55,142 bases of DNA from positions 1 to 55,142 of the forward strand of contig QWQG01000017.1 of NCBI GenBank assembly GCA_003670925.1. The letters run 5' to 3'. Below are positions 9,651-18,600 of this stretch, piece after piece. Numbering within the stretch: the stretch's first letter is position 1; each line of letters begins with the position of its first letter. The position numbers and the translations under genes were made by a program. This DNA is from Planctomycetota bacterium. GTDB taxonomy: Bacteria > Planctomycetota > Planctomycetia > Planctomycetales > Planctomycetaceae. The notes below the pieces were generated by a model, which was given only the letters and a program-made list of their open reading frames with translations, made no database searches and was not told the origin of the DNA.

Positions 9651-9666
9651 TGCAGCAGCTACTTCG
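9643..9666. terminator. Convergent hairpin covering both stop codons
   Basis: CGAAGTAG (9643-9650) and CTACTTCG (9659-9666) are perfect 8-bp arms around an 8-base loop. The left arm contains the ftsY TAG and the right arm, read on the minus strand, contains the TAG of the DUF1080 gene. A bidirectional terminator is inferred; no U-tract follows. Confidence 0.5.
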
Positions 9667-10414
9667 ATGCATCTTTCTCAGCTGGTTTCTCTTCCGTCTT
9701 TGGCAGCGGTCGCAGTTTGACGTTACGGATTTTCGCGGTGGTTTGCCATGTGGCGAATCCGAATGGCTTCGAGCGATCGACTTCAAAGCGTGTGCTGATT
9801 CGCTGGCCGGTGGTATCGACATCGACGATCTGTTTGTCGTTGATCCATGCGCTAATGTGGTCGTCCGTTACGACCAGACGAATCTTGTACCATTGACCCT
9901 TTTTGAAGTCGCCGTAGCTGGTGGTTTCATTCTCGGACGCATCCATGCCGCTCAGGCTGGACAGCCCGCAAACGCCGCCACCCCAGCCTCCCACGATGAG
10001 TGAACAAAAGCTGTCTTTGACAGGAAATGTGAGACCCGCAAAGAAGTCACTACCCGCTGCCCGCTGGGCTTCGAACTGGACTTCGTAGTTGGATTTTGGC
10101 AGTTCTTGTTCTGTGTGAATTCCTGACAAGTCTGATCCCTGCGAAATCACGACGGCTCCCTCTTCGATGTAGATATCGCCTTCACCGCCGAATTTGGTGA
10201 CTTTCCAGCCTGCCAGATCCTTGCCGTTGAAGAGCGATGTCCAGCCCTCTTTGTCCACGGCGGCGTCTTTGGGCGGTGTGTCTTCAGCTTTTGCTGCGGG
10301 CTTGGGTTTGTCAGCCGCTGGCTTTTTGTCGTCGGCCGCGTGGACTTGTGAAAGCGTTAAGCTCAACGTCACAATTGACGCGGCGAAAAGACAGGCGTGG
10401 AATATGCGGATCAT
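9659..10414 (-). CDS. Secreted DUF1080 (3-keto-disaccharide hydrolase-type) protein
   Basis: A 251-residue protein with a signal peptide (MIRIFHACLFAASIVTLSLT) and a lysine/alanine/proline-rich linker near residues 28-55, followed by one DUF1080 domain. The domain starts with the diagnostic GWTSLFNGKDLAGWKV and ends with KIRNVKLRPL, the fold being a laminin-G-like beta sandwich. DUF1080 members are abundant in planctomycetes, and some hydrolyse 3-keto-glucosides; the substrate here is unknown. I chose ATG 10414 because GGAG lies 8 bases upstream and the signal peptide follows; the frame is open upstream. A short Lys/Glu-rich tail ends the protein. It converges on ftsY with only 8 bases between stop codons. 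Confidence 0.88.
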   Translation of the reverse strand: MIRIFHACLFAASIVTLSLTLSQVHAADDKKPAADKPKPAAKAEDTPPKDAAVDKEGWTSLFNGKDLAGWKVTKFGGEGDIYIEEGAVVISQGSDLSGIHTEQELPKSNYEVQFEAQRAAGSDFFAGLTFPVKDSFCSLIVGGWGGGVCGLSSLSGMDASENETTSYGDFKKGQWYKIRLVVTDDHISAWINDKQIVDVDTTGQRISTRFEVDRSKPFGFATWQTTAKIRNVKLRPLPKTEEKPAEKDASK

Positions 10415-10546
10415 CGTCGTTTCTCCGAAAGTCTGCGGACACGGTTTGAGTGTCATCTTGCCAACGATCAACATGTTACCGTGCGCGGCAGGTTGAGGGA
10501 AACGATTTTGTAACCGTTCACACCTCAGAACGAAACCTGTGCAAGC

Positions 10547-10621
10547 AACCACAGATAAACACAAATTTACACAGATAGAAATCAATGATCAATCTGTGTT
10601 CATCCGTGTCCATCTGTGGTT
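10547..10621. repeat. CACAGAT-type dispersed palindrome
   Basis: AACCACAGAT at 10547 and ATCTGTGGTT at 10612 are perfect 10-bp ends, with inner ACACAGAT/ATCTGTGT arms. This family of palindromes built on ACCACAGATGAACACGGAT is widespread in bacterial genomes, planctomycetes included. It lies between the minus-strand gene at 10689 and the start of the DUF1080 gene. Confidence 0.75.
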
Positions 10622-10688
10622 CAAACTGTCATTCTCGAAATGTCGTGACGTTTACACGATTTTGAACCGAGGCTGCAAACCATTCAGC

Positions 10689-12755
10689 CTAGCGTAGGAC
10701 ATTCAGCAGATTGTTGCGATCGTCGGTCCAGTAGACAACGCGGTGTGGTGCTTTGGAAGTATCCGGACCGCAGATCACGTCCAGAGAATGCACATCATGC
10801 GACAGGAGCATCCAGACGGAATCGAATGCGACGCCGGCATCCGCTCCACAATTACACTCCTGTACGCGGGCATCGAGACCGGAATCTTCAGCCAATGCAC
10901 GTACGACGGGTTCAAGGTCGAAGTACGAATTGGAAATATGCACCGCCAAGATTCCGTTGTCGGTCAGGTGTCTTGTGTAGATCTGCATGGCTTCCGACGT
11001 GAGCAAATGCACGGGGATCGCATCACCGGAAAAGGCATCCAGCACAAGGACATCGAAGTGCTGATCCGATTCGCGTTCCAGAACCAGACGAGCATCGCCG
11101 GGAACAACGTCGATCTGTGCCTTACAGTCGCCAAGAAACGTGAAGTGTTTTCGAGCCAGCGAAATCACATCCGGGTTGATCTCGTAAAATCGCATCGCAT
11201 CACCTGTGCGACCGTAGACCGCAAGGGTTCCTGCACCCAACCCCACCACACCGATACGTCGCGGCTTGTTTTCGTCGCTGGCCTGCAGGGCTTTGCCGAT
11301 GCCGGAAGAATGCGAATAGTAAGTTGATGGTTCGCGACGACCCTGCTCGTCCGTAAACTGGCGTCCGTGGACGACGCGGCCATGCACCATGTCGCGCATC
11401 GGTCGTATGGGAGATTCCAGCACATCATCTTCCACACGCAGCACGCCGTAGAAGTTTCGTTCCACGTCTTTCACGGTGTCTGAATGCTGCGCGAAAAATG
11501 CAAAATAGACGAAGAACAGGCTCACCAGCGTCATGCCGAATTTCAGCGTCGTGGCCTCGGGAACTCGCAATTGAAACTGCTTGTCGTCCCGCAGATACGT
11601 TCCGATGCAGACCAGCAGGCAGGCCAGAATCGCCAAGGGAAGTTCGAAGTAACCTTTGAAAACAAATGGTGCCAACAAACCAACCGCCAGACCGCCGGCC
11701 GCTCCACCGGCTGACATCGTCAGGTAGAACGAGGTCAGATGTTTGGGACTGGGCTTCAGCCGGACGAGTTCACCGTGGCACAACATGCAGACCGCGAACA
11801 GATTGGCGAAGAACAGAATAATCTGCACGACGACACCAAAAGGGCAATCCATGGAAAGCATGATCATCGTTGAGATCAGGCTGACGGCGGTGATTGTGGT
11901 TGTCAGGCGACGGCGATAAAAGCGATCGGATTCGAACGTCAGGATGAAGCTCAACAGGTACAACGTTAAGGGAATGATCCACAGGAACGGAACAACAGCG
12001 ATGTCCAGACAGACTTCGTTCGTGGTCGCCAAGAGCATGATGGATGGCAGCATCGACAACATAAACCAGCGGGCGCGTGGCAGTCGAACGTCGCAGTCGG
12101 TTGGTGCTGAGCAGGATGCGTCATCCGAAGGTCCGCTGATGACTGCTGAATTTGCCGTTTTCCAGCCGCACATGAGGCATGACAGAGCGAACACCAGAAA
12201 CAGCACCGACCACAACCATGCCTGGGCGGTCGAGGAAAAGACTGGTTCAAAGGCAAACGGATAAGAGACCAATGCCAGCAACGATCCGGTGTTGGACAGA
12301 GCATACAAGCGATACGGCGATGATCCCGGACAAGCCGTGCTGAACCACTTTTGCAGCAGCGGGCCTGTCGAGGAAAGCAAAAAATAGGGCACGCCGACGG
12401 TCGCCAGCAGCAGCAGCGTAATCCGCAGGCCCGGAGCTTCGTCGCCAACCGGTTTCCACTCAGCACCCGGCACGATCGGCAGGGTCAACGCAGCAATCGC
12501 CAACAACGCCGCATGAATACAGGCTTGGCGCGAGACGCTTTTGAGGGATGACAGCAGGTGCGCATAGGCGTAACCGCCGAACAGCAGCATCTGGAAGACC
12601 AGCATGCACATCGTCCAGACGGCAGGTGTGCCGCCAAACCAGGGCAGAATGAATTTCGCCAGCAGTGGTTGCACCTGAAATAACAGGAACGCACTGGTAA
12701 AAATCGTGACGGCGAACAGTACGGAACCGCTCTTGCTAGGTTGCCGGTTTTCCAT
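10689..12755 (-). CDS. Membrane protein with C-terminal spermidine-synthase-like domain
   Basis: 688 residues. The first two thirds form a polytopic membrane domain of about 12 predicted helices (AVTIFTSAFLLFQVQPLLAK; FVYFAFFAQH), the arrangement found in fused MFS/SpeE-like proteins. The cytoplasmic C-terminal third is Rossmann-like: GVVGLGAGTLAVYG is the SAM-binding glycine motif, followed by FYEINPDVISLA, DARLVLE and LDAFSGDAIPVHLLT, the last being the spermidine synthase active-site region. These fusions are common in bacteria but their product is rarely known. Polyamine aminopropyl transfer is possible but not shown. Start ATG 12755 is chosen because the membrane domain begins at once; the frame is open 38 codons upstream. 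Confidence 0.85.
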   Translation of the reverse strand: MENRQPSKSGSVLFAVTIFTSAFLLFQVQPLLAKFILPWFGGTPAVWTMCMLVFQMLLFGGYAYAHLLSSLKSVSRQACIHAALLAIAALTLPIVPGAEWKPVGDEAPGLRITLLLLATVGVPYFLLSSTGPLLQKWFSTACPGSSPYRLYALSNTGSLLALVSYPFAFEPVFSSTAQAWLWSVLFLVFALSCLMCGWKTANSAVISGPSDDASCSAPTDCDVRLPRARWFMLSMLPSIMLLATTNEVCLDIAVVPFLWIIPLTLYLLSFILTFESDRFYRRRLTTTITAVSLISTMIMLSMDCPFGVVVQIILFFANLFAVCMLCHGELVRLKPSPKHLTSFYLTMSAGGAAGGLAVGLLAPFVFKGYFELPLAILACLLVCIGTYLRDDKQFQLRVPEATTLKFGMTLVSLFFVYFAFFAQHSDTVKDVERNFYGVLRVEDDVLESPIRPMRDMVHGRVVHGRQFTDEQGRREPSTYYSHSSGIGKALQASDENKPRRIGVVGLGAGTLAVYGRTGDAMRFYEINPDVISLARKHFTFLGDCKAQIDVVPGDARLVLERESDQHFDVLVLDAFSGDAIPVHLLTSEAMQIYTRHLTDNGILAVHISNSYFDLEPVVRALAEDSGLDARVQECNCGADAGVAFDSVWMLLSHDVHSLDVICGPDTSKAPHRVVYWTDDRNNLLNVLR

Positions 12756-13205
12756 CTTCGTGAATCTCGCCTGATGAGTTTGCCAGATGATTGCGTTGCT
12801 TGGGAGATAACGGAACTCTCGTCCATTCCTGTTAAGACAAGTTAAAAAATGGGAGTCACCTGAACCCATTGTTCCCTAAACGAAACCTAGCTTCTAGAAT
12901 GCAACATGTCGGAAAAATCTGCATTCCAGGCGCAGATTCACGCTGGAGACCCCCCATGCGGCACGACTAGCCCAGTCCCACCTGCGGGAAGATTCGGTCT
13001 GCAACACGTATGACGATCGTATGAATCACTTAAGCTCATGCACGTTCCGATTTTCGTCGCTGTGGCAGAAAATCCACGTGCGTGCCACTCCACGTGCCAA
13101 GGTTCATTCAGCGGCGTTGTGCGTTTGCACGGCATGCCGCAGGCATCTGTGATTCAAATTCGCCGAGTGCTCTGATGCGGTCAAAATTACGAGGCCCATG
13201 GACCT
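12756..13205. other. Divergent intergenic region
   Basis: About 450 bases separate the divergent SpeE-like and TMTC-like genes, so both promoters should lie here. A small inverted repeat is visible: GAATGCA at 12897 and TGCATTC at 12920. No gene was found. Confidence 0.45.
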
Positions 13206-14657
13206 ATGTCTGAGTTGTTGAAACGCCATCAAACGCTGTTCCAGAATGCCACGTTAGTCGTGCTAGGGCTTGTCACGCTCTGGCAGTCGGTGGCATTCGA
13301 CTTTGTCAACTGGGACGACGTATCGTACGTGCAGCAGAACGACCTAATCAGGAGTTGGTCGCCGGCCAATTTGTGGGGCATTGCAACTGAAACGGTCACT
13401 CGCAATTATGCACCTCTGACAATCCTGTCATTTCTGATCGATCATACAATCTGGGGTAATATTCCCAGCGGTTACCATGCTACTAACGTGCTGCTGCATT
13501 TGCTGAATGGGGTGCTCGTGTTCCTGCTCTTGAAGCAGTTGACTGGTAACTTGTTTATCGCATGGCTGACTGCCGCATTATTCTTGGTGCATCCCGTTCA
13601 GATCGAAAGCGTCGTCTGGATTTCATCACGCAAAGGGCTCTTATGCAGTGCGTTCATGCTGTGGGCTGCAATCGTGCGACTGCGTCCTGAAGTGACGGCG
13701 AGGCAGGACGCGTGGTATTTCGGGCTCCTGATCGCGGCCCTCCTGTCGAAGGCATTGGCCATCGTCTTTCCGCCGATCGTGCTCCTGTACGACGTCCTTA
13801 TTCGCCGTGAAAAAATGGCTCCCGCGATCGCGCGGCAGGTCATTCCGGGATTGCTGGCACTGCTCCTGCTGTTTTACACGGCCGGAGTGCAAAACACGGT
13901 GTTAGGCGGCGTGCGTGGTCACATGGGCTTTAGTCTGCTGCACATCATGGCGATTGACGTCACGATCCTGTGGCAGTACGTCGCGATGCTGTTTTGCCCG
14001 ACGGAGCTCTGCGTACTGTACGATCCGCCGACCAGTGGCATTGGCATGAAAGTGCTCGTCGGCAGTGTCGCTTGGGCGGCTGTGGGCTATGCATTTTGGC
14101 GAGTTCGAAAATCGCAACCGCTGTCGATTCTGGGCGCTCTCAGTTTTCTACTGTTGCTCTTTCCAGTGCTCAATTTTTTTCGCATCACGACTCTGATGAA
14201 CGATCGTTATCTGTATCTGCCATGCATCGTCTTCTTCGCGATGGCTGCCAGTATTGTGCAGCGCATCGTGACATTTGCCGAATCAGAATCGGGCAGACTC
14301 GGACGGATCATCGGCAACAGCCTGCGTGGCATGGTTGTTGTCGTGTCACTTGCTGCATGTCTCACACTCACATGGCAGCATTTGCCAGTGTGGCAAAATT
14401 CCCAGACGCTTTGGACACACGCGATTCAGCAGTATCCAAAGCTGACCGTGCTCCGAATTCAGATGGCGCTCACCGTTCACGCGCAGGGACAGGAACGCGA
14501 AGCCATTCGACAGTTGCAGCTTGCACTGCTGGAATGCCAGCCAGACGATCAGGATCGCGAACGGATGGGCGGTATGACCGACGAATGGCAGGCACAAATC
14601 ACGGCACGCCAAGAAATCGCGACGAGCGGCAAGCGGCAGAACGACAGTTCGAACTAG
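13206..14657 (+). CDS. Polytopic membrane protein related to TMTC/GT-C glycosyltransferases
   Basis: 483 residues with about 10-11 membrane segments. The first extracytoplasmic loop carries FDFVNWDDVSYV, resembling the DD motif of GT-C-fold mannosyltransferases of the TMTC group. HPVQIESVVWISSRKGLLC is a further family mark, and ITTLMNDRYLYLP follows near residue 336. The last 80 residues are soluble with a helical repeat (ILRIQMAL-like, REAIRQLQLALLECQP) like a single TPR pair; full TMTC proteins carry many TPRs, so this is a short version. It would transfer a lipid-linked sugar to a protein or glycan outside the membrane; that is inference. The final codons and the stop lie in a palindromic element end, so the original C-terminus may be altered. 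Confidence 0.75.
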   Translation: MSELLKRHQTLFQNATLVVLGLVTLWQSVAFDFVNWDDVSYVQQNDLIRSWSPANLWGIATETVTRNYAPLTILSFLIDHTIWGNIPSGYHATNVLLHLLNGVLVFLLLKQLTGNLFIAWLTAALFLVHPVQIESVVWISSRKGLLCSAFMLWAAIVRLRPEVTARQDAWYFGLLIAALLSKALAIVFPPIVLLYDVLIRREKMAPAIARQVIPGLLALLLLFYTAGVQNTVLGGVRGHMGFSLLHIMAIDVTILWQYVAMLFCPTELCVLYDPPTSGIGMKVLVGSVAWAAVGYAFWRVRKSQPLSILGALSFLLLLFPVLNFFRITTLMNDRYLYLPCIVFFAMAASIVQRIVTFAESESGRLGRIIGNSLRGMVVVVSLAACLTLTWQHLPVWQNSQTLWTHAIQQYPKLTVLRIQMALTVHAQGQEREAIRQLQLALLECQPDDQDRERMGGMTDEWQAQITARQEIATSGKRQNDSSN

Positions 14658-14786
14658 TGCTCTGTCAACCTTTAAAGTTGGGGTTGAATTGTATTTGAAC
14701 GACGGACTTCCAGTCCGTCGGCGGTAACCTTTGGCGACGGACTGGAAGTCCGTCGTACCCGAAAATTGAGCCTTGACAGAGCACTA
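14655..14786. mobile_element. MITE-like palindromic element 1 (AGTGCTCTGTCAA ends)
   Basis: Perfect 14-bp terminal inverted repeats, TAGTGCTCTGTCAA at 14655 and its complement ending at 14786, enclose two 21-base near-palindromes at 14700-14720 and 14735-14755 that are exact reverse complements of each other. CTAG occurs at both borders (14654-14657 and 14784-14787), consistent with a 4-bp target duplication. There is no coding capacity, so mobilisation would have to be in trans. Confidence 0.7.
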
Positions 14787-14912
14787 GTTCGACTGTCCCA
14801 TTTTGTTCGTAGTCCCGCCTTTAGGCGGAAATTCAGCCTGCACCCCATGAACATTCAGCCCATTTACCGGCTAAAGCCGGGACTACAAGCGAATCTCGTA
14901 CAGTCGAACTAG
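14784..14912. mobile_element. MITE-like palindromic element 2 (CTAGTTCGACTGT ends)
   Basis: Perfect 13-bp ends, CTAGTTCGACTGT (14784-14796) and its complement (14900-14912), enclose arms GTAGTCCCGCCTTTAGGCGG and CCGGCTAAAGCCGGGACTAC, which pair at 18 of 20 positions. A third near-copy of the end lies at 14644-14657 inside the upstream gene, so element 1 appears to have landed at the CTAG centre of an older palindrome. Confidence 0.65.
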
Positions 14913-14928
14913 CATCTTTTCGGTTTCA

Positions 14929-15327
14929 CTACGCCGCATCGCGTAAGACATCATCCACGACTCTGCGACGTTTCATCCGGCGCCGCAACTTATGCAGCCA
15001 ACGGTCTTCATTGTCACTGGTTTCATTGAAAAATGAGCCCGAAAGTAAGCGGTAGAAGAACAGCAACGCAAACGCGCCGAACACTGCAGCAAAAAATCCT
15101 TTGAAGCTAATGGGATCGATTGACATGTCGCGCCAGAAGAACAACGCGATGCCACAGCCGACCACACTGCCGCCGATCCCTGTGAGCATCGTGGCAATCG
15201 CACCCCCAGGATCGCGACCGGGCATGATGGCTTTGGCCGCGAGTCCTGTCAGGGTCCCGAATCCGACCCAGCGCAAGAGTTCATTCAGGCTGCTCCGCAG
15301 GATTTCTACGACTTCTACTTCTGTCAT
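14929..15327 (-). CDS. GlsB/YeaQ/YmgE-type small membrane protein
   Basis: 132 residues with three hydrophobic segments. The glycine-rich pattern GLAAKAIMPGRDPGGAIATM, then LTGIGGSVVGCGIALFF, is the signature of the transglycosylase-associated (YeaQ/GlsB) family, small inner-membrane proteins often linked to stress. The C-terminus is basic (HKLRRRMKRRR) and longer than usual, probably cytoplasmic. Start ATG 15327 is fixed by a strong AGGAGG about 8 bases upstream; the frame is open further but without coding character. The gene stands alone between the palindromic elements and the divergent PSCyt gene. Confidence 0.75.
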   Translation of the reverse strand: MTEVEVVEILRSSLNELLRWVGFGTLTGLAAKAIMPGRDPGGAIATMLTGIGGSVVGCGIALFFWRDMSIDPISFKGFFAAVFGAFALLFFYRLLSGSFFNETSDNEDRWLHKLRRRMKRRRVVDDVLRDAA

Positions 15328-15665
15328 CGATGAGCCTCCTGCCCAAACCTTCGCCCATCGCATGCGGATCAAGTTCCTTGTCGCACACTGCTGGTAAACG
15401 TCGCCATTCTTCATGAACGCATGCCGCCCCGGCCGCCATCTTGCCTCTGCTCTTTTCGGCAATTTAGGACCAGCGATCCCAGTCCGAAAAGTGATCTTTT
15501 GAGACTCGCGTTGCATTGGCATCAACGGGGCGGCCTCTCGGCGGTTTCTGCCGGTCTATTATTAATTAAGATATTTGTAAAAAGGCCATCGCGCCGCCGT
15601 TGCCAAATGATTGCTGCCGCCCGATAACGCCATCTGCCGTCATTAAATCGCGGAAGTTCATTTCT
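15328..15665. other. Divergent intergenic region
   Basis: This separates the YeaQ-like gene from the divergent PSCyt gene and must carry both promoters. An AT-rich stretch (TATTATTAATTAAGATATTT near 15557) stands out from the surrounding sequence. No gene was found. Confidence 0.4.
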
Positions 15666-18600
15666 ATGACATTTGATTCGCGCAACTTGTCCACCCACAC
15701 GATCGTGGCCTTTTTGGTTGTGATTATGTTGCCTTTGGTGACTTGGGCACAGCCTCCATCTAGCCGTGTAGGAGAGGGACTGATTGGCCTGTATAATTTT
15801 TCGGAAGGCAGTGGACGGCTCATTCATGATCGCTCGGGCAGCCCAGACCCTGTCGATTTGCTGATCGAAATTCCTGACAGTGTACGTTGGTCAACGACAG
15901 GCCTGACTATGGTTTCGTCGACGGCCATCGTTTCGCAAAAATCAGCGAGACGATTTGCTGAGGCGATCCGAAAATCCAACGCATTAACCATCGAAGCATG
16001 GATCACTCCGGCCACGGTGGACCAAAGCGGTCCCGCTCGAATTGTCTCGTTGTCGTCCAATCCGGGTTCTCGCAATTTTACGCTCGGACAGGACAAAGAC
16101 CGCTACGATGTGCGATTGAGAACCACGAGCACGGACGAAAATGGTAACCCGTCTACTCCTAGTCCCGCGAAATCAGGGGAACCTGTTCTGACACATGTCG
16201 TCTTTACACGTGATTCCTCAGGCTTGGCAGTGATCTTTCTCGATAGCCAGCAAGTGGCCAGCAGGAATGTTGAAGGTGACTTCGGGAATTGGGAGATGGG
16301 CCATCGGTTGTCACTGGGCAACGAAGTCACACGTGATCGTCCGTGGTTGGGGCAGCTTCATTTTGTGGCTATCTACGATCGAGCCCTGACTCCGAGCGAT
16401 GTTGATCAGAATTTTGCGGCCGGACAGACCCCCGTCCTGCCTGCCAGTTCAGTTGTTGTAACAGACATGAAAGCGGCCACGAATGAGTCCGCATATCACA
16501 CGCGCATTCAGCCTCTGCTGGTAGCCAAGTGTGTGAAGTGCCACGGGCCGGAAAAGCAAAAAGGGGGATTGCGACTGGATGATAAGTCAGCGGCATTCAA
16601 GGGAGGTGAATCAGAAATGCCGGCCATCGTGCCGGGGCATTCCTCTGCAAGCCGGCTGGTTCAACTGGTGACCTCAGCCGATGACAACGAACGCATGCCG
16701 CCTGAGGGTGAAGGCGAACCTTTGACGGAAGAGCAGATCGATCTGCTCAGGCACTGGATCGAGGCCGGCGCGAATTGGCCGGACGCGGATTCGACATCGG
16801 CGAAGTCCGGCCGTATGGAGATGGTGGTCACTGACGAGGATCGAAACCATTGGTCGTTCCGCCCATTGCAGCACATTTCCCCGCCCGAAGTCACCGACAA
16901 GGCGTGGGTTCGCACTCCGGTCGATCAGTTCATTCGACATGCGCAGGAAGTTAAAGGGCTGACACCTGCTGCAACTGCCGATGCCCGAACCCTGATTCGG
17001 CGCGTCTATTTTGACGTGATCGGTTTGCCGCCGATTCTTAAGGATGAAGGAGGAATGCTGAAGGAAGAATTGCTGGGGATCGAGCTGGATCCTTCTGCCC
17101 TCCTCCTTCAGCCTTCTGCCTTTGCCGCGCTGGTTGATGAACTACTGGGATCGCCGCATTACGGCGAACGATGGGCACGGCACTGGCTGGATGTCGCCCG
17201 GTACGCGGACAGCAATGGTCAGGAAGGCGATGCGGATCGCCCCAATGCGTACCAATTCCGCGACTTCGTGATTCGCACGCTCAATGAAGATCTGCCGTAC
17301 AACACGTTTGTCCGCTGGCAACTGGCGGGGGATGAAATTGCACCGGACAACCCGCTGGCGATTGCCGCAACAGGATTCATTGTGGCGGGCAACAGCACCG
17401 TATTGAACGTGCCGATGGAAGAAGAAAAGCTGCGCAACCGTGCGAATGAACTCGACGACATGGTGTCCACGACCGCTCAGGCGTTTCTGGGATTGACACT
17501 GGCCTGCGCTCGGTGCCATGACCACAAGTACGATCCGCTTCCGACTCGCGACTATTATCGGATGATGTGTGCTTTCAACGGAGGCGATCGCATGGACGTG
17601 CCGCTGGCGGGTCCGGCAGCGGTAAAGGCCAGTCAGGAGGCGATGGACGCATGGCAAAAGGAATTCAACGAGGCGGAAAGGGAACGTAACGACTGGCTGA
17701 AGGAAGCTCGCAAACCGATTGCCCGCCAGGTGCTGGCCGAGAGAGTCTCGAAACTGTCGATCTCCGACGACGAAAAAAAACTTCTGCTCGACAAACCGGA
17801 TGATCCGGACGCGAAGAAACTGTCTGACGGGTTTAAGAAAGAACTCAGAATCGAAGCCAGCGAGTATGTTGCTGCGCTGTCATCGGACGAGCAGTCGCGG
17901 TGGAAGGATCTTGACGCAGCCGTCGAAGCGATCGTCGATCGAAAGCCGGCCAGTCTTGCGCAGGGATTTGCGTTTTCGGATGATGCCGCAGAGCCGCGTG
18001 AGACGTGGCTCTTTGAACGTGGCGATTTCATGGCCCGCAATGAACGTCTGAGCCTGGGATTTCTGACTGTGATGATGCGGGACAGGACAGCAGACGATTA
18101 CTGGAATGCAGCTCGCAAAACTAAACTCCGCGACGACAGCACGCAGCAGCGACATGCGATCGCCGACTGGATCACCGACACGGATCATGGAGCCGGCGTC
18201 CTGCTAGCCCGCGTCATGGTCAATCGTGTCTGGCAACATCACTTTGGAAATGGAATTGTTCACACGGTCAGTGATTTCGGCACGCGCGGCGATGCCCCGA
18301 CTCATCCGGAGTTGCTGGAATGGCTGACCGGCGCGTTGATCCGCAGTGGCTGGAGCCTGAAGCACCTGCATCGGCTGATCCTCAACAGTGCCGCCTATCG
18401 TCAGGGTACCGCGCCGAACGAACCCAATCACGCAATCGATCCGAGCAATCATCTGTTATGGCGTCGTCGTCCACAGCGGCTGGAATCGGAACTTTTTCGG
18501 GATGCAATGCTGACCGTGGCTGGTTCCTTGAATCTAGAGATGTTTGGGCCGAGCTTCAAGCCACCGATCCCAAGCGAAGCGATGCAGGCGCGCAACGTCA

